A stretch of 6,790 nucleotides of DNA, from the NCBI GenBank assembly GCA_021778975.1, contig JAJYBO010000158.1:1-6790 (forward strand). Reading direction: 5' to 3'. This DNA is from Deltaproteobacteria bacterium. Its GTDB lineage: Bacteria; Desulfobacterota; Desulfobacteria; Desulfobacterales; Desulfatirhabdiaceae. The position numbers were made by a program, and so were the translations under genes. A model generated the notes under the pieces. The model searched no databases. It was not told the origin of the DNA and saw only the letters and a program-made list of their open reading frames with translations. This document shows, piece by piece, positions 1 to 6,790 of this stretch (the first letter of the stretch is position 1; each line of letters begins with the position of its first letter).

Positions 1-1
1 C

Positions 2-1438
2 TCCACCCGCCCCGATCTGATTCCCGCCGATTTCGTGACCGAATTTTCCAAACTTCAAGACAATGTTCCGGCCTTCGAATATCGAGAGGTAGAAAAGATC
101 ATTCTGTCCGAATTCGGTGTTCCGGTCGAAGCGTTTGTGAGCCGTATGGAGGAAACGCCGATCGCGTCGGCCTCCATCGCTCAGGTACACCGGGCGTATT
201 CCAAAGATGGCGAAGTGCTGGCCATTAAAATCCGGCGACCGGACATTCAACGGACTATCGAAGTGGATCTGGAAATCATGCTCCATTTGGCCACCCTCAT
301 GGAGCGGCACATCGAAGAAATCGCCTTTCACAACCCGGTGAACATCGTGGAAGAATTCGCGAGAGCGATGGGAAACGAAATAGACTTCACCATCGAGGCC
401 GCCAGCATGGAGCGTATCGCCGGCATGTTTCTGAACGACCCCGCCGTCTATATTCCCAAAGTGTTCCGGGACAAATCGAGCCGTGCGGTACTGACCATGG
501 AGTTTATTGACGGCATCAAGATATCCGACCTCGCGGCTATCGAGGCCGCGGGGCTGGATCGAAAGTTGATTACGGTGCGGGGAGCGGATATCTGTTTAAA
601 ACAGATTTTTCATCACGGTTTTTTCCACGCGGATCCGCATCCTGGCAATATCTATGTGCTGCCAGGAAACGTTATTTGCCTGCTGGATTTTGGCATGATG
701 GGGATGGTGGATCGAAAAACCCGCGAGGATTTTGTCGATCTGGTGGACAGCATCGTCCATCAGCAGGAATCCCGTGCGGTTCAGGTGCTGCTGAAAATCA
801 CCGAATGGGACAGGGAACCCAATCTGCGAGAATTTGAAAAAGATGTTTCCGAATTCATGGGGCGGCATTTGTACAGGCCATTGAAAGATATCAACATTGG
901 CAAACTCCTCCAGCATCTTCTGGAACTGGCGGCAACTCACCGCCTGAGAATTCCGCCGGATATTTTTCTCATGCTGAAAGCCATTGGCGCCATTGAAGGC
1001 ATTGCGCTGGCGTTGCACCCGGATTTCGACATGGTGGCCCATGCAACCCCTTACATTCAAAAAGTCAAACTGGCCAGACTCGAACCGGACAGGCTTGCTG
1101 GCGATATCCTGCAATTGACGTCCACGATGCTGGGCTTCATAAAGCAGTTTCCTCAGGACATGCTGGAAATCAGCCGCCTGATACGTCAGCAGAAACTGAC
1201 GGTTCGTATCGAACAGACGGGTCTCGACACCCTGATGGCCACCCAGGACCAGACCAGTAATCGCATTGCCTTCGCGATTGTTATCGCCGCTCTGATTATC
1301 GGCTCCGCGCTGATCGTCATTTCCAAAATTCCACCGCTGGTATATGGCATATCGTTCATTGGTTTTATCGGCTTCATTACCGCGGCGCTGATGGGCGTGT
1401 GGCTCCTGACGGCCATTATCAAAAAAGGCAAGCTGTAG
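2..1438 (+). CDS. ubiB: UbiB/AarF/ABC1 family atypical kinase, 3' part (start outside window)
   Basis: ABC1/ADCK/UbiB proteins are membrane-associated atypical kinases/ATPases that support isoprenoid quinone synthesis or lipid homeostasis. The reading frame is open from base 2, and its first residues (STRPDLIP, then SKLQDNVP) match the family interior, so the GTG at 35 is not the true start. Numbering from that GTG, the family motifs appear in order: the Ala-rich nucleotide loop ASASIAQVHRA (44-54), the invariant Lys in LAIKIRRP (K65), EIDFTIEAAS (115-124), TMEFIDG (154-160), catalytic loop HADPHPGN (198-205) and metal-binding DFG (218-220). Two hydrophobic segments (about 411-430 and 436-462) form the usual C-terminal membrane hairpin, ending in a basic tail. 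Full family members are about 550 residues, so roughly 80-90 residues, including the KxGQ motif, lie upstream. No frameshift is seen. Family assignment is secure. A specific quinone role is inferred, and in an anaerobe the product need not be ubiquinone. Confidence 0.93.
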   Translation, partial: STRPDLIPADFVTEFSKLQDNVPAFEYREVEKIILSEFGVPVEAFVSRMEETPIASASIAQVHRAYSKDGEVLAIKIRRPDIQRTIEVDLEIMLHLATLMERHIEEIAFHNPVNIVEEFARAMGNEIDFTIEAASMERIAGMFLNDPAVYIPKVFRDKSSRAVLTMEFIDGIKISDLAAIEAAGLDRKLITVRGADICLKQIFHHGFFHADPHPGNIYVLPGNVICLLDFGMMGMVDRKTREDFVDLVDSIVHQQESRAVQVLLKITEWDREPNLREFEKDVSEFMGRHLYRPLKDINIGKLLQHLLELAATHRLRIPPDIFLMLKAIGAIEGIALALHPDFDMVAHATPYIQKVKLARLEPDRLAGDILQLTSTMLGFIKQFPQDMLEISRLIRQQKLTVRIEQTGLDTLMATQDQTSNRIAFAIVIAALIIGSALIVISKIPPLVYGISFIGFIGFITAALMGVWLLTAIIKKGKL

Positions 1439-1534
1439 GGCGCTGGGTCAGTGGATGCCGTAAACTGTCCGCCATCAAACAAGTATTCCTGCTCTATGCT
1501 CTGCTGTCTGGTATGAAATCATTATCTTCCCCCA

Positions 1535-1563
1535 TTGCCAATTGAAACGATCTGTCTTATTTT
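1535..1563 (+). promoter_or_regulatory. Weak sigma70-like promoter candidate for the M16 peptidase gene
   Basis: TTGCCA (1535-1540) and TATTTT (1558-1563) are separated by 17 bp, the preferred sigma70 spacing. Each box matches its consensus at four of six positions. It sits in the 219-bp gap after the kinase gene, about 95 bp before the peptidase start, in the most AT-rich part of the gap. No clear terminator hairpin with a T-run follows the kinase stop, so read-through cannot be excluded. Low-information match; treat as a candidate only. Confidence 0.3.
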
Positions 1564-1647
1564 GTTCGCACTTTTCTTTTCGATGAATAGCGATGACCCA
1601 TAACCGGAATGACGCCGCGATCAATGCACATGGCGGTGTTATCCACT

Positions 1648-1651
1648 GGAG
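1648..1651 (+). promoter_or_regulatory. Ribosome binding site deciding the peptidase start
   Basis: GGAG lies six bases before the ATG at 1658. A second in-frame ATG at 1700 (residue 15) would give a shorter, more typical signal-peptide n-region, but it lacks a purine-rich site at the right distance. The start at 1658 is therefore preferred. Confidence 0.6.
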
Positions 1652-1657
1652 CCTCAC

Positions 1658-4618
1658 ATGAAACAGAGATTATGCCGGCCAAAACACATCCCGGCGCATA
1701 TGCGTCTTCTGAGACCCGTTATCTGTATCTGCCTTGCAGCACTCGTCTTTTCCACCCCCACTCTTTTTCCTCCGTTTTTAAACGGCGGTTGGACGCAGCG
1801 GGCTTTCGCCGCCACAGCACCGGCGTGGCCCCAGGAACACAGCGACCTGTCACCGGATCCCGCGCTGGTGTTCGGAAAACTTTCCAACGGATTTCGCTAT
1901 GTTCTGATGCCCAATCAGACTCCCAAAAACCGCGTCAGTATGCACCTGGTGGTTCATGCGGGTTCCCTGAATGAAACCGACGCCCAGCAAGGTCTGGCGC
2001 ATTTTCTCGAACACCTCGAATATTGCGGCGGCACCCATTTCAAACCAGGCGCGCTGATCAAATATTTTCAGCGGATCGGCATGGATTTCGGGGCGGATGC
2101 CAACGCCCAGACCGGGTTTACCCACACGGTGTATGACATGTTGTTGCCGGACGGTTCCCGGAAAAATCTGACCGAAGGATTGATCGTGCTGCGCGATTTC
2201 GCCGGCGGCGCGCTCCTGCTGCCCGGTGAAATCAATCGGGAACGCAAGGTGGTGCTGGCGGAGAAAATGACGCGGGATTCTGCAAGCTATCGGACTTTTG
2301 TTTCCACCATTCAATTCGCGTTGCCGGACGCACTGATCTCAAAACGGTTTCCCATCGGCAAAAAAGAAATCGTTCAAAATGCAAACCGAAAAGACATCAA
2401 ACAGTTCTACGATACCTGGTACAGGCCCGAAAATATGACGCTGGTCGTGGTCGGCGACATCGAACCGGCACTGACGCAAACGCTCATTGAACGCGCCTTT
2501 CATTCGCTTGCCGCCAGAGCCAAAGCGAAGCCGGCGCCCGAAATGGGAACCGTTGACAATCATGGCGTCAGGGCGTTTTATCATTACGAGGCGGAAGCCG
2601 GCGCCGCGAGTGTCAGTATCGGCATGATGTATTCCAGAGAGCACCGGCCAGACTCTGTTCAACTTGAAAAAGAAGACACCGTGCGGGCGCTGGCGGATCA
2701 AATCATCCAGAACCGCCTGGATGCCCTCACCAGAAAGCCGGGAACGCCGTTTACCGCTGCGGGCGTTCATTCCGGGCGTTTTGTGGATGGGGTTCACATG
2801 GCGCAACTATCCGCGCAATGCGATCCCCAGAACTGGAAAGCCACGCTGGCGGCAATGGAACAGCAATTGAGATCCGCTCTGGAATACGGGTTTTCTGAAA
2901 CCGAAGTCACCCGGGCCAAATCCGACTATCTGGCATGGCTCGATGACGCGGTCTCGAAAGCCGCGACCCGAAACAGTCAGACCCTGGCGAGTGAAGTGAT
3001 ATCCGATATCGAAAACGATCGTGTCACACAATCTCCGGAGCAGCAGAAGGAACTTTTTGGCCCGTTCATTCAGTCTCTGTCCGCCAACGACATTCATAAC
3101 GCGCTCAAAGCCCTGTGGGGACAGCATGACCAGCGTCTGGTCGAATTGACCGGCAATGTCCGACTTCAGGACGAAAATGGCGTGTCGCCGGTGCAACAGA
3201 TATTGTCCGCATGGCGGGACAGCCAGAAGGCGATGGTGGCGGCGCCGACGGAATACGCGGCCGTTACCTTTCCCTATCTTTCCGTGCCGCAAACACCGGG
3301 GAAAATCGTCCATCAGGACGATATCTCCGATCTGGGCGTCGTTCGGGTGGAATTTGCCAATGGTGTCCGGCTCAACCTGAAAAAAACCGATTTCAAGAAA
3401 AATCAGATCATCGCGGCGGCGACATTCGGTGGGGGCAGTGCTTCCGAACCGGCCGGTAAACCGGGTCTGGATTATCTGACGTCCGAAGTCATCCGTGAAA
3501 GCGGTCTGGGCAAACTGACCCGTGAAGAGTTGGACAGGGCGCTTGCCGGCAAAAACACCGCTGTCGGGTTCAAAGTCGGCGAAAATCAGTTCGCGTTCGA
3601 AGCGGCATCCGCTCCCAAAGAACTTGAACTCATGTTTCAGCTTCTCTATGCGGATATAATGGATCCCGCGTTCCGTCCGGAAGCGTACACCCTGTGTATG
3701 GAACGCTACGCCCAGCAATATGGGGAACTTTCGCGTTCCGTCAACGGTGTCGCCATGCTGCGCGCCATGCGTTTCTGGGGCGGCGGCGACACCCGGCTGG
3801 GGCTTCCCGCCGATGATGAATACAGGAAGTTGACCTTAACTGATGTTACATCGTGGATACTGCCGGCAATTCAGCACAGCGCGCTGGAAATTTCGATTGT
3901 CGGCGATATGGATATTCCTGCCGTGATTCATCTGGCGGCCCGCTATATGGGGAATCTGCCGCAGCGTTCAACGGATTTCACACAGCCGAAACCAGTGTCG
4001 CCCCAATTTCCGGCTGGCAAGGATTTAACCCTGTCGGTGGATACCCATATTCCCAAGGCCCTGGTGATGATGGCCTATCCGACGGATGATTTCTGGAACA
4101 TTCAGCAAACTCGCAGGCTCTCCGTGCTGGGGGAAGTATTTTCGGATCGTCTCCGACGCGATATCCGGGTGAAACTGGGCGCGGCCTACTCACCCGCGGC
4201 GTTTAACATGCCGAGCCGGGCCTATCCGGGATACGGGCTGTTTCAGACGATCATCACCGTCAATCCGGGAGATGCGGAGAAGGTTATCCAGGACGTTAAG
4301 GCCATCGCCGCGGGGCTTTCCGAAAAAACCATCGCCCCGGATGAACTGCGCCGCACACTGGATCCGGTGCTGACAGGCATCCGGGATACGGTGCGCACCA
4401 ACGATTACTGGCTGAATTCCGTGCTGATGGGGTCTTCCCGGTATCCGCAGCAGATTGACTGGTGCCGTAGCTTTCAGAAGGATTATGCGGCGATATCCGC
4501 GGAAGAAATTCACCAACTGGCAACCCGATATCTGAACAATCAGAAATTGTCGGTCATACAGATTCTGCCGAAAAAATCGGCGCAGGATACGGGCGCTGCA
4601 CGTTCACCCGCCCCATGA
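1658..4618 (+). CDS. Exported M16 family (insulinase/pitrilysin-like) zinc metallopeptidase
   Basis: This is a 986-residue secreted zinc peptidase in the two-half M16 architecture (pitrilysin, insulinase, PqqL-like), in which two homologous halves close around a peptide substrate. A basic N-terminus, a hydrophobic core (about 19-33) and AFA|AT (cut after residue 51) indicate a Sec signal peptide and a periplasmic location. The n-region and the stretch before the cut are long. The inverted zinc motif HxxEH is HFLEH (H115, catalytic E118, H119). The third ligand is probably E202 in ERKVVLAE, with E195 seven residues earlier as the usual companion acid. NAQTGFTHTVYD (149-160) is the conserved strand near the active site. 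In the C-terminal half the HxxEH position reads Y606-x2-S609-E610, so it is inactive. DRLRRDIRVKLGAAYS (830-845) is the typical substrate-binding segment of that half, with R831 and Y844 as likely contacts. The spacers on both sides (219 and 183 bp) suggest its own transcript. Substrate unknown. Family is secure; equivalence to PqqL is not claimed. Confidence 0.93.
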   Translation: MKQRLCRPKHIPAHMRLLRPVICICLAALVFSTPTLFPPFLNGGWTQRAFAATAPAWPQEHSDLSPDPALVFGKLSNGFRYVLMPNQTPKNRVSMHLVVHAGSLNETDAQQGLAHFLEHLEYCGGTHFKPGALIKYFQRIGMDFGADANAQTGFTHTVYDMLLPDGSRKNLTEGLIVLRDFAGGALLLPGEINRERKVVLAEKMTRDSASYRTFVSTIQFALPDALISKRFPIGKKEIVQNANRKDIKQFYDTWYRPENMTLVVVGDIEPALTQTLIERAFHSLAARAKAKPAPEMGTVDNHGVRAFYHYEAEAGAASVSIGMMYSREHRPDSVQLEKEDTVRALADQIIQNRLDALTRKPGTPFTAAGVHSGRFVDGVHMAQLSAQCDPQNWKATLAAMEQQLRSALEYGFSETEVTRAKSDYLAWLDDAVSKAATRNSQTLASEVISDIENDRVTQSPEQQKELFGPFIQSLSANDIHNALKALWGQHDQRLVELTGNVRLQDENGVSPVQQILSAWRDSQKAMVAAPTEYAAVTFPYLSVPQTPGKIVHQDDISDLGVVRVEFANGVRLNLKKTDFKKNQIIAAATFGGGSASEPAGKPGLDYLTSEVIRESGLGKLTREELDRALAGKNTAVGFKVGENQFAFEAASAPKELELMFQLLYADIMDPAFRPEAYTLCMERYAQQYGELSRSVNGVAMLRAMRFWGGGDTRLGLPADDEYRKLTLTDVTSWILPAIQHSALEISIVGDMDIPAVIHLAARYMGNLPQRSTDFTQPKPVSPQFPAGKDLTLSVDTHIPKALVMMAYPTDDFWNIQQTRRLSVLGEVFSDRLRRDIRVKLGAAYSPAAFNMPSRAYPGYGLFQTIITVNPGDAEKVIQDVKAIAAGLSEKTIAPDELRRTLDPVLTGIRDTVRTNDYWLNSVLMGSSRYPQQIDWCRSFQKDYAAISAEEIHQLATRYLNNQKLSVIQILPKKSAQDTGAARSPAP

Positions 4619-4627
4619 CCGGTGACG

Positions 4628-4647
4628 CCCTCTCCCGCCGGAGAGGG
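4628..4647. repeat. Perfect 8-bp-stem palindrome with 4-base loop
   Basis: The arm CCCTCTCC (4628-4635) and its exact complement GGAGAGGG (4640-4647) flank the loop CGCC, starting nine bases after the peptidase stop. The stem has six G-C/C-G pairs out of eight and should fold stably in RNA or single-stranded DNA. It is followed by TAAAGG rather than a T-run, so it is not a canonical intrinsic terminator on the + strand, and no T-run follows on the minus strand either. It could protect the 3' end of the mRNA, weakly attenuate transcription, or be one copy of a dispersed REP-like palindrome; similar CCCTCTCC/GGAGAGGG palindromes are common between genes in proteobacteria. Confidence 0.7.
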
Positions 4648-4695
4648 TAAAGGAATGGCGGTTTGTGACCGTATCCGTTTACAAAAGCGTCGGTG

Positions 4696-4724
4696 TTGAA
4701 GCCCCGCTCAGATTTTGCTATAAG
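4696..4724 (+). promoter_or_regulatory. Sigma70-type promoter with extended -10 for resB-ccsA
   Basis: The -35 box TTGAAG (4696-4701, four of six consensus) is followed after exactly 17 bp by the -10 box TATAAG (4719-4724, five of six). TG at 4716-4717, one base before the -10 box, makes an extended -10. Transcription would start near 4731, giving a leader of about 70 bases before the resB ATG. This is the best promoter match I noticed in the window and separates resB-ccsA from the peptidase gene. Confidence 0.55.
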
Positions 4725-4753
4725 CTGCAAACCGCTGGCATCACCCTCGCGAA

Positions 4754-4773
4754 CATTTCACAACGCATTTCAC
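4754..4773 (+). repeat. Short direct repeat in the resB leader
   Basis: CATTTCAC occurs at 4754-4761 and again at 4766-4773, a 12-bp period with the spacer AACG. It lies between the predicted transcription start and the ribosome binding site. The second copy runs into a 6-bp inverted repeat (TCACGG at 4770-4775 and CCGTGA at 4786-4791) just before the GGAG of resB. It could be a protein-binding or mRNA-level control site, or chance; the sequence alone cannot decide. Confidence 0.35.
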
Positions 4774-4801
4774 GGCGGATATTTTCCGTGACGGAGAATT
4801 C

Positions 4802-6175
4802 ATGACATCCCGAAAATTATCATCCGAAATATTCGGTTTTTTTGCATCGGTCCGGTTGACGGTGGCGCTTCTGCTGACACTGGCGGCAACCTCTATCATT
4901 GGCACCGTCATCCCCCAGAATCAGGATCCATCGGCCTATTTTCATACGTTCGGTCTGAAGCTGTACCGTCTGCTGGCGGTGCTGGACATGTTCGATATGT
5001 ATCATTCCTGGTGGTTCCAGTTGCTGCTGGCGCTGCTGGCCGCCAATATTGTCGTGTGTTCGATAGACAGACTTCCGGGTGTTTGGAAAATTATTGTCGC
5101 CAAACCTGCATTGCGTTTATCCCGGTTTCACAATTCTCCGCACCATCATCAGCTTGCCGTCAATGCGCCCTGCGAGCAACTTCAGGCGGACGCGTTCAGG
5201 CTTCTGTCCAAAAACGTGAAAAACGTCCGTACCGAGAAAATCCCGGAAGGCGTCTGTGTCTGGGGGGAGATCCATCGCTGGACGCGTATCGGCGTATATG
5301 TGGTGCATCTGAGCGTCATTCTGCTGCTGGCGGGGGGCCTGATCGGGTCTTTCTGGGGGTTTGACGGCTCGGCCAATATCGCGGAGGGCGAAGCGATTTC
5401 CAGCATTCTGCTGAATGGTTCCACGCACCCCATACCGCTGGGGTTTCAGGTGCGCTGTGACAAATTTTCGGTTCAGCACTACGATTCAGGCGTCCCCAGC
5501 GAATATCGCTCCACCCTGACCATTCTGGAAAATGGCAGACCGGTTTTGACCCGGGATATCCTCGTCAACGATCCCCTGCGATATCGGGGAATCAATTTTT
5601 TTCAGTCCAGCTATGGCGCCCTGCCGCCGCGGCATCTGACGCTGAGCTTCACGAGCCGCGCCAGCGGCATGGTATATCAGAAAAAGATCGAACCCGGACA
5701 GACCATTGATATTCCGGAAAATCTGGGAACATTTATGGTTACGGCGTTTCACCAGGACTATCAGTACATGGGAACCTCCATCGGCAGCGCCTTTACCGGA
5801 ATGCTGACGCCTCCGAAAGGGACACCCGTAGAAGTTGTACTGCCGCTGGGCTTCCCCAAATTCGACCGGATGCGTCAGGGAGATGTCACCATCGGTATCG
5901 CGGAAACCGAACAGCGATACTACACAGGGCTTCAGATTACCAGAGACCCGGGCGTATGGGTTGTCTATACCGGATTTCTTCTGATGATTACCGGGTGTAT
6001 CATCGCATTTTTCATGTCTCACCAGCAACTGTGTATCGAAATCCATCCGGGCGAACGCGCCTGCGATATCCGGATTCATGGCGTCACCAACAAGAACCGA
6101 CTTGCCATCCGAAAGAAAATGGATGACATCGCGGCAGCGTTGATTCAGACGCCGCCACCTTCTTCACACGTATAG
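4802..6175 (+). CDS. resB: Cytochrome c biogenesis protein ResB (Ccs1), System II
   Basis: ResB is the inner-membrane partner of CcsA in System II cytochrome c maturation, which moves heme to the periplasm and attaches it to apocytochrome CXXCH sites. The 457-residue protein has the family topology: TM1 (about 13-36, with SVRLTVALLLTLAATSIIG), TM2 (70-89), a cytoplasmic loop (90-162), TM3 (163-185), a large periplasmic domain (about 186-383) and TM4 (384-405, opening with DPGVWVVYTGFLL), then a cytoplasmic tail. Family sequence marks are the CDKFSVQHYDSGVPSEYRS segment (219-237), the YRGINFFQSSYG segment (261-272) and the DPG before TM4. H169 in TM3 is a candidate for the conserved membrane heme-channel histidine (inferred). 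GGAG at 4793-4796, five bases before the ATG, supports the start. It has its own candidate promoter upstream, and ccsA follows after 46 bp, so the two are very likely co-transcribed. Length is normal and the frame intact. The cytoplasmic loop carries a histidine cluster (H110, H114-H116). Confidence 0.93.
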   Translation: MTSRKLSSEIFGFFASVRLTVALLLTLAATSIIGTVIPQNQDPSAYFHTFGLKLYRLLAVLDMFDMYHSWWFQLLLALLAANIVVCSIDRLPGVWKIIVAKPALRLSRFHNSPHHHQLAVNAPCEQLQADAFRLLSKNVKNVRTEKIPEGVCVWGEIHRWTRIGVYVVHLSVILLLAGGLIGSFWGFDGSANIAEGEAISSILLNGSTHPIPLGFQVRCDKFSVQHYDSGVPSEYRSTLTILENGRPVLTRDILVNDPLRYRGINFFQSSYGALPPRHLTLSFTSRASGMVYQKKIEPGQTIDIPENLGTFMVTAFHQDYQYMGTSIGSAFTGMLTPPKGTPVEVVLPLGFPKFDRMRQGDVTIGIAETEQRYYTGLQITRDPGVWVVYTGFLLMITGCIIAFFMSHQQLCIEIHPGERACDIRIHGVTNKNRLAIRKKMDDIAAALIQTPPPSSHV

Positions 6176-6208
6176 CTTGTATTCATCCACCCCAACGATT
6201 CTGCGATA

Positions 6209-6214
6209 AAGGAA
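6209..6214 (+). promoter_or_regulatory. Ribosome binding site of ccsA
   Basis: AAGGAA lies seven bases before the ATG at 6222. Nothing resembling a terminator is seen in the 46-bp gap after resB, which fits translation of ccsA from the resB transcript. Confidence 0.6.
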
Positions 6215-6221
6215 GCGCATC

Positions 6222-6790
6222 ATGAACAGTTCCGGCATTTTGTCCGTCGTAACCTTTGTATATGGATTTACCGCCTTTTTATATGTGGCGTCCTGGATAT
6301 TCAAAAAACCGGAGCCAGGGCGACTGGCCACCTGGGTGGCTGTCGCCGGGCTGATCGGAAACGTCACCGGCATTGCACTGCGCTGGATGGAATCCTACAA
6401 GCTGGGATACGGCCATGCGCCGCTTTCCAACCTCTATGAATCCCTGGTCTTTTTTTCAGGCACGCTTACGGCTGTCTATTTGGTCATCGAACGGAAATTC
6501 CGCAACCGGATCATCGGCGCTTTCACCATGCCGATTGCATTTCTGGCCATTGCCTACGCGTCGCTGTCCCCGAACGTCAACGATCAGATTCAGCCCCTGC
6601 TGCCCGCACTCAAAAGCAACTGGCTGATCGCGCATGTCATCACCTGCTTCATCGGGTATTCGGCGTTTGCCATTTCTTTTGGCCTCAGCTTCATGTACCT
6701 GCTTCGGGACAGAGATACGGACGGCAAATCTTCCCTGCTTGCCAAATTTCCCAAACTGCCTGTTCTGGATGAACTGAATCATCAGATGGT
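6222..6790 (+). CDS. ccsA: Cytochrome c biogenesis protein CcsA/ResC (named CcsB in some family models), 5' part
   Basis: CcsA is the heme-handling member of the System II cytochrome c synthase and belongs to the CcmC/CcmF/CcsA heme-handling superfamily. The frame is open from the ATG at 6222 through the window end, giving 189 codons. Hydrophobic segments lie at about 5-27, 36-55, 71-90, 97-116 and 134-161, as in the N-terminal half of the family. Recognisable marks are RWMESYKLGYGHAPLSNLYESLVFF (54-78) and LPALKSNWLIAHV (127-139), followed by IGYSAFAISF (144-153). H138 in the W-L-x2-H motif is the likely periplasmic heme-ligand histidine preceding the tryptophan-rich WWD heme motif, which should lie beyond the window end (ligand role inferred). 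The start is supported by AAGGAA seven bases upstream and by a plausible N-terminus with no in-frame competitor in the short gap. It partners with ResB encoded just upstream. Family members are about 270-290 residues, so roughly one third is missing. Confidence 0.92.
   Translation, partial: MNSSGILSVVTFVYGFTAFLYVASWIFKKPEPGRLATWVAVAGLIGNVTGIALRWMESYKLGYGHAPLSNLYESLVFFSGTLTAVYLVIERKFRNRIIGAFTMPIAFLAIAYASLSPNVNDQIQPLLPALKSNWLIAHVITCFIGYSAFAISFGLSFMYLLRDRDTDGKSSLLAKFPKLPVLDELNHQM

Noticed and set aside
35..37. GTG as the start of the kinase-like gene
   Set aside because: The frame is open upstream to base 2 and the upstream residues match the interior of the ABC1 family. Family length also requires a start outside the window.
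1581..1596. Direct repeat CGATGA-N4-CGATGA before the peptidase gene, one helical turn apart
   Set aside because: A six-base repeat in a 219-bp gap carries too little information to call a site.
2807..3718. A 303-codon open frame on the minus strand
   Set aside because: It lies entirely inside the M16 peptidase gene, shows no recognisable domain, and its composition is that of the antisense of a real coding frame.
4615..4650. ATG overlapping the peptidase stop (ATGA) followed by an 11-codon frame
   Set aside because: It is very short, runs through the palindrome, has no ribosome binding site of note, and its product resembles nothing I recognise.
4662..4685. Inverted TTTGT-N14-ACAAA just upstream of the resB promoter, a possible CRP/FNR-like operator
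   Set aside because: The arms are only 5 bp and the spacing does not fit TGTGA-N6-TCACA or TTGAT-N4-ATCAA. A match of this size is expected by chance.
5486..6079. A 197-codon open frame on the minus strand
   Set aside because: It is fully antisense to resB, has no recognisable motif, and would conflict with a well-supported gene.
6373..6627. An 84-codon + strand frame near the window end
   Set aside because: It overlaps the ccsA coding frame in another phase. The ccsA frame has clear family motifs and a ribosome binding site, and this one does not.

Overview
The window is an ordinary-looking stretch of bacterial chromosome, moderately GC-rich. All four genes lie on the + strand, and the two outer ones are cut by the window edges. 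The gene set points to a Gram-negative bacterium that makes c-type cytochromes with System II (ResB/CcsA). It also has a UbiB/ABC1-type kinase with two C-terminal membrane helices and a large secreted M16 metallopeptidase. The style of the ResB and CcsA proteins, as two separate genes, reminds me of sulfate-reducing Desulfobacterota (the former Deltaproteobacteria). That placement is an inference from protein style, not from a marker gene.

Layout: (1) 2-1438, the 3' part of a UbiB/AarF/ABC1 kinase-like gene whose start lies upstream. (2) 1439-1657, a spacer with one weak promoter candidate and a ribosome binding site for the next gene. (3) 1658-4618, a complete 986-residue exported M16 zinc peptidase with an active N-terminal half and a catalytically dead C-terminal half. 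(4) 4619-4801, a spacer holding a perfect 8-bp-stem hairpin, a good sigma70-type promoter candidate with an extended -10, and a short direct repeat in the predicted leader. (5) 4802-6175, resB. (6) 6222-6790, the 5' part of ccsA, which runs off the end.

The last two genes form a clear functional unit. ResB and CcsA assemble into the membrane complex that carries heme across the inner membrane and attaches it to CXXCH motifs of apocytochromes. Their 46-bp spacing and the promoter before resB suggest one transcript. The kinase gene and the peptidase gene are each separated by about 200 bp and probably have their own transcripts. All of them act at or across the inner membrane, but nothing in the sequence ties the peptidase or the kinase directly to cytochrome assembly.

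I found no RNA gene, mobile element, CRISPR array or recognisably new system. The observations worth a second look are small: the palindrome, the resB promoter and leader, and the zinc-ligand spacing of the peptidase.
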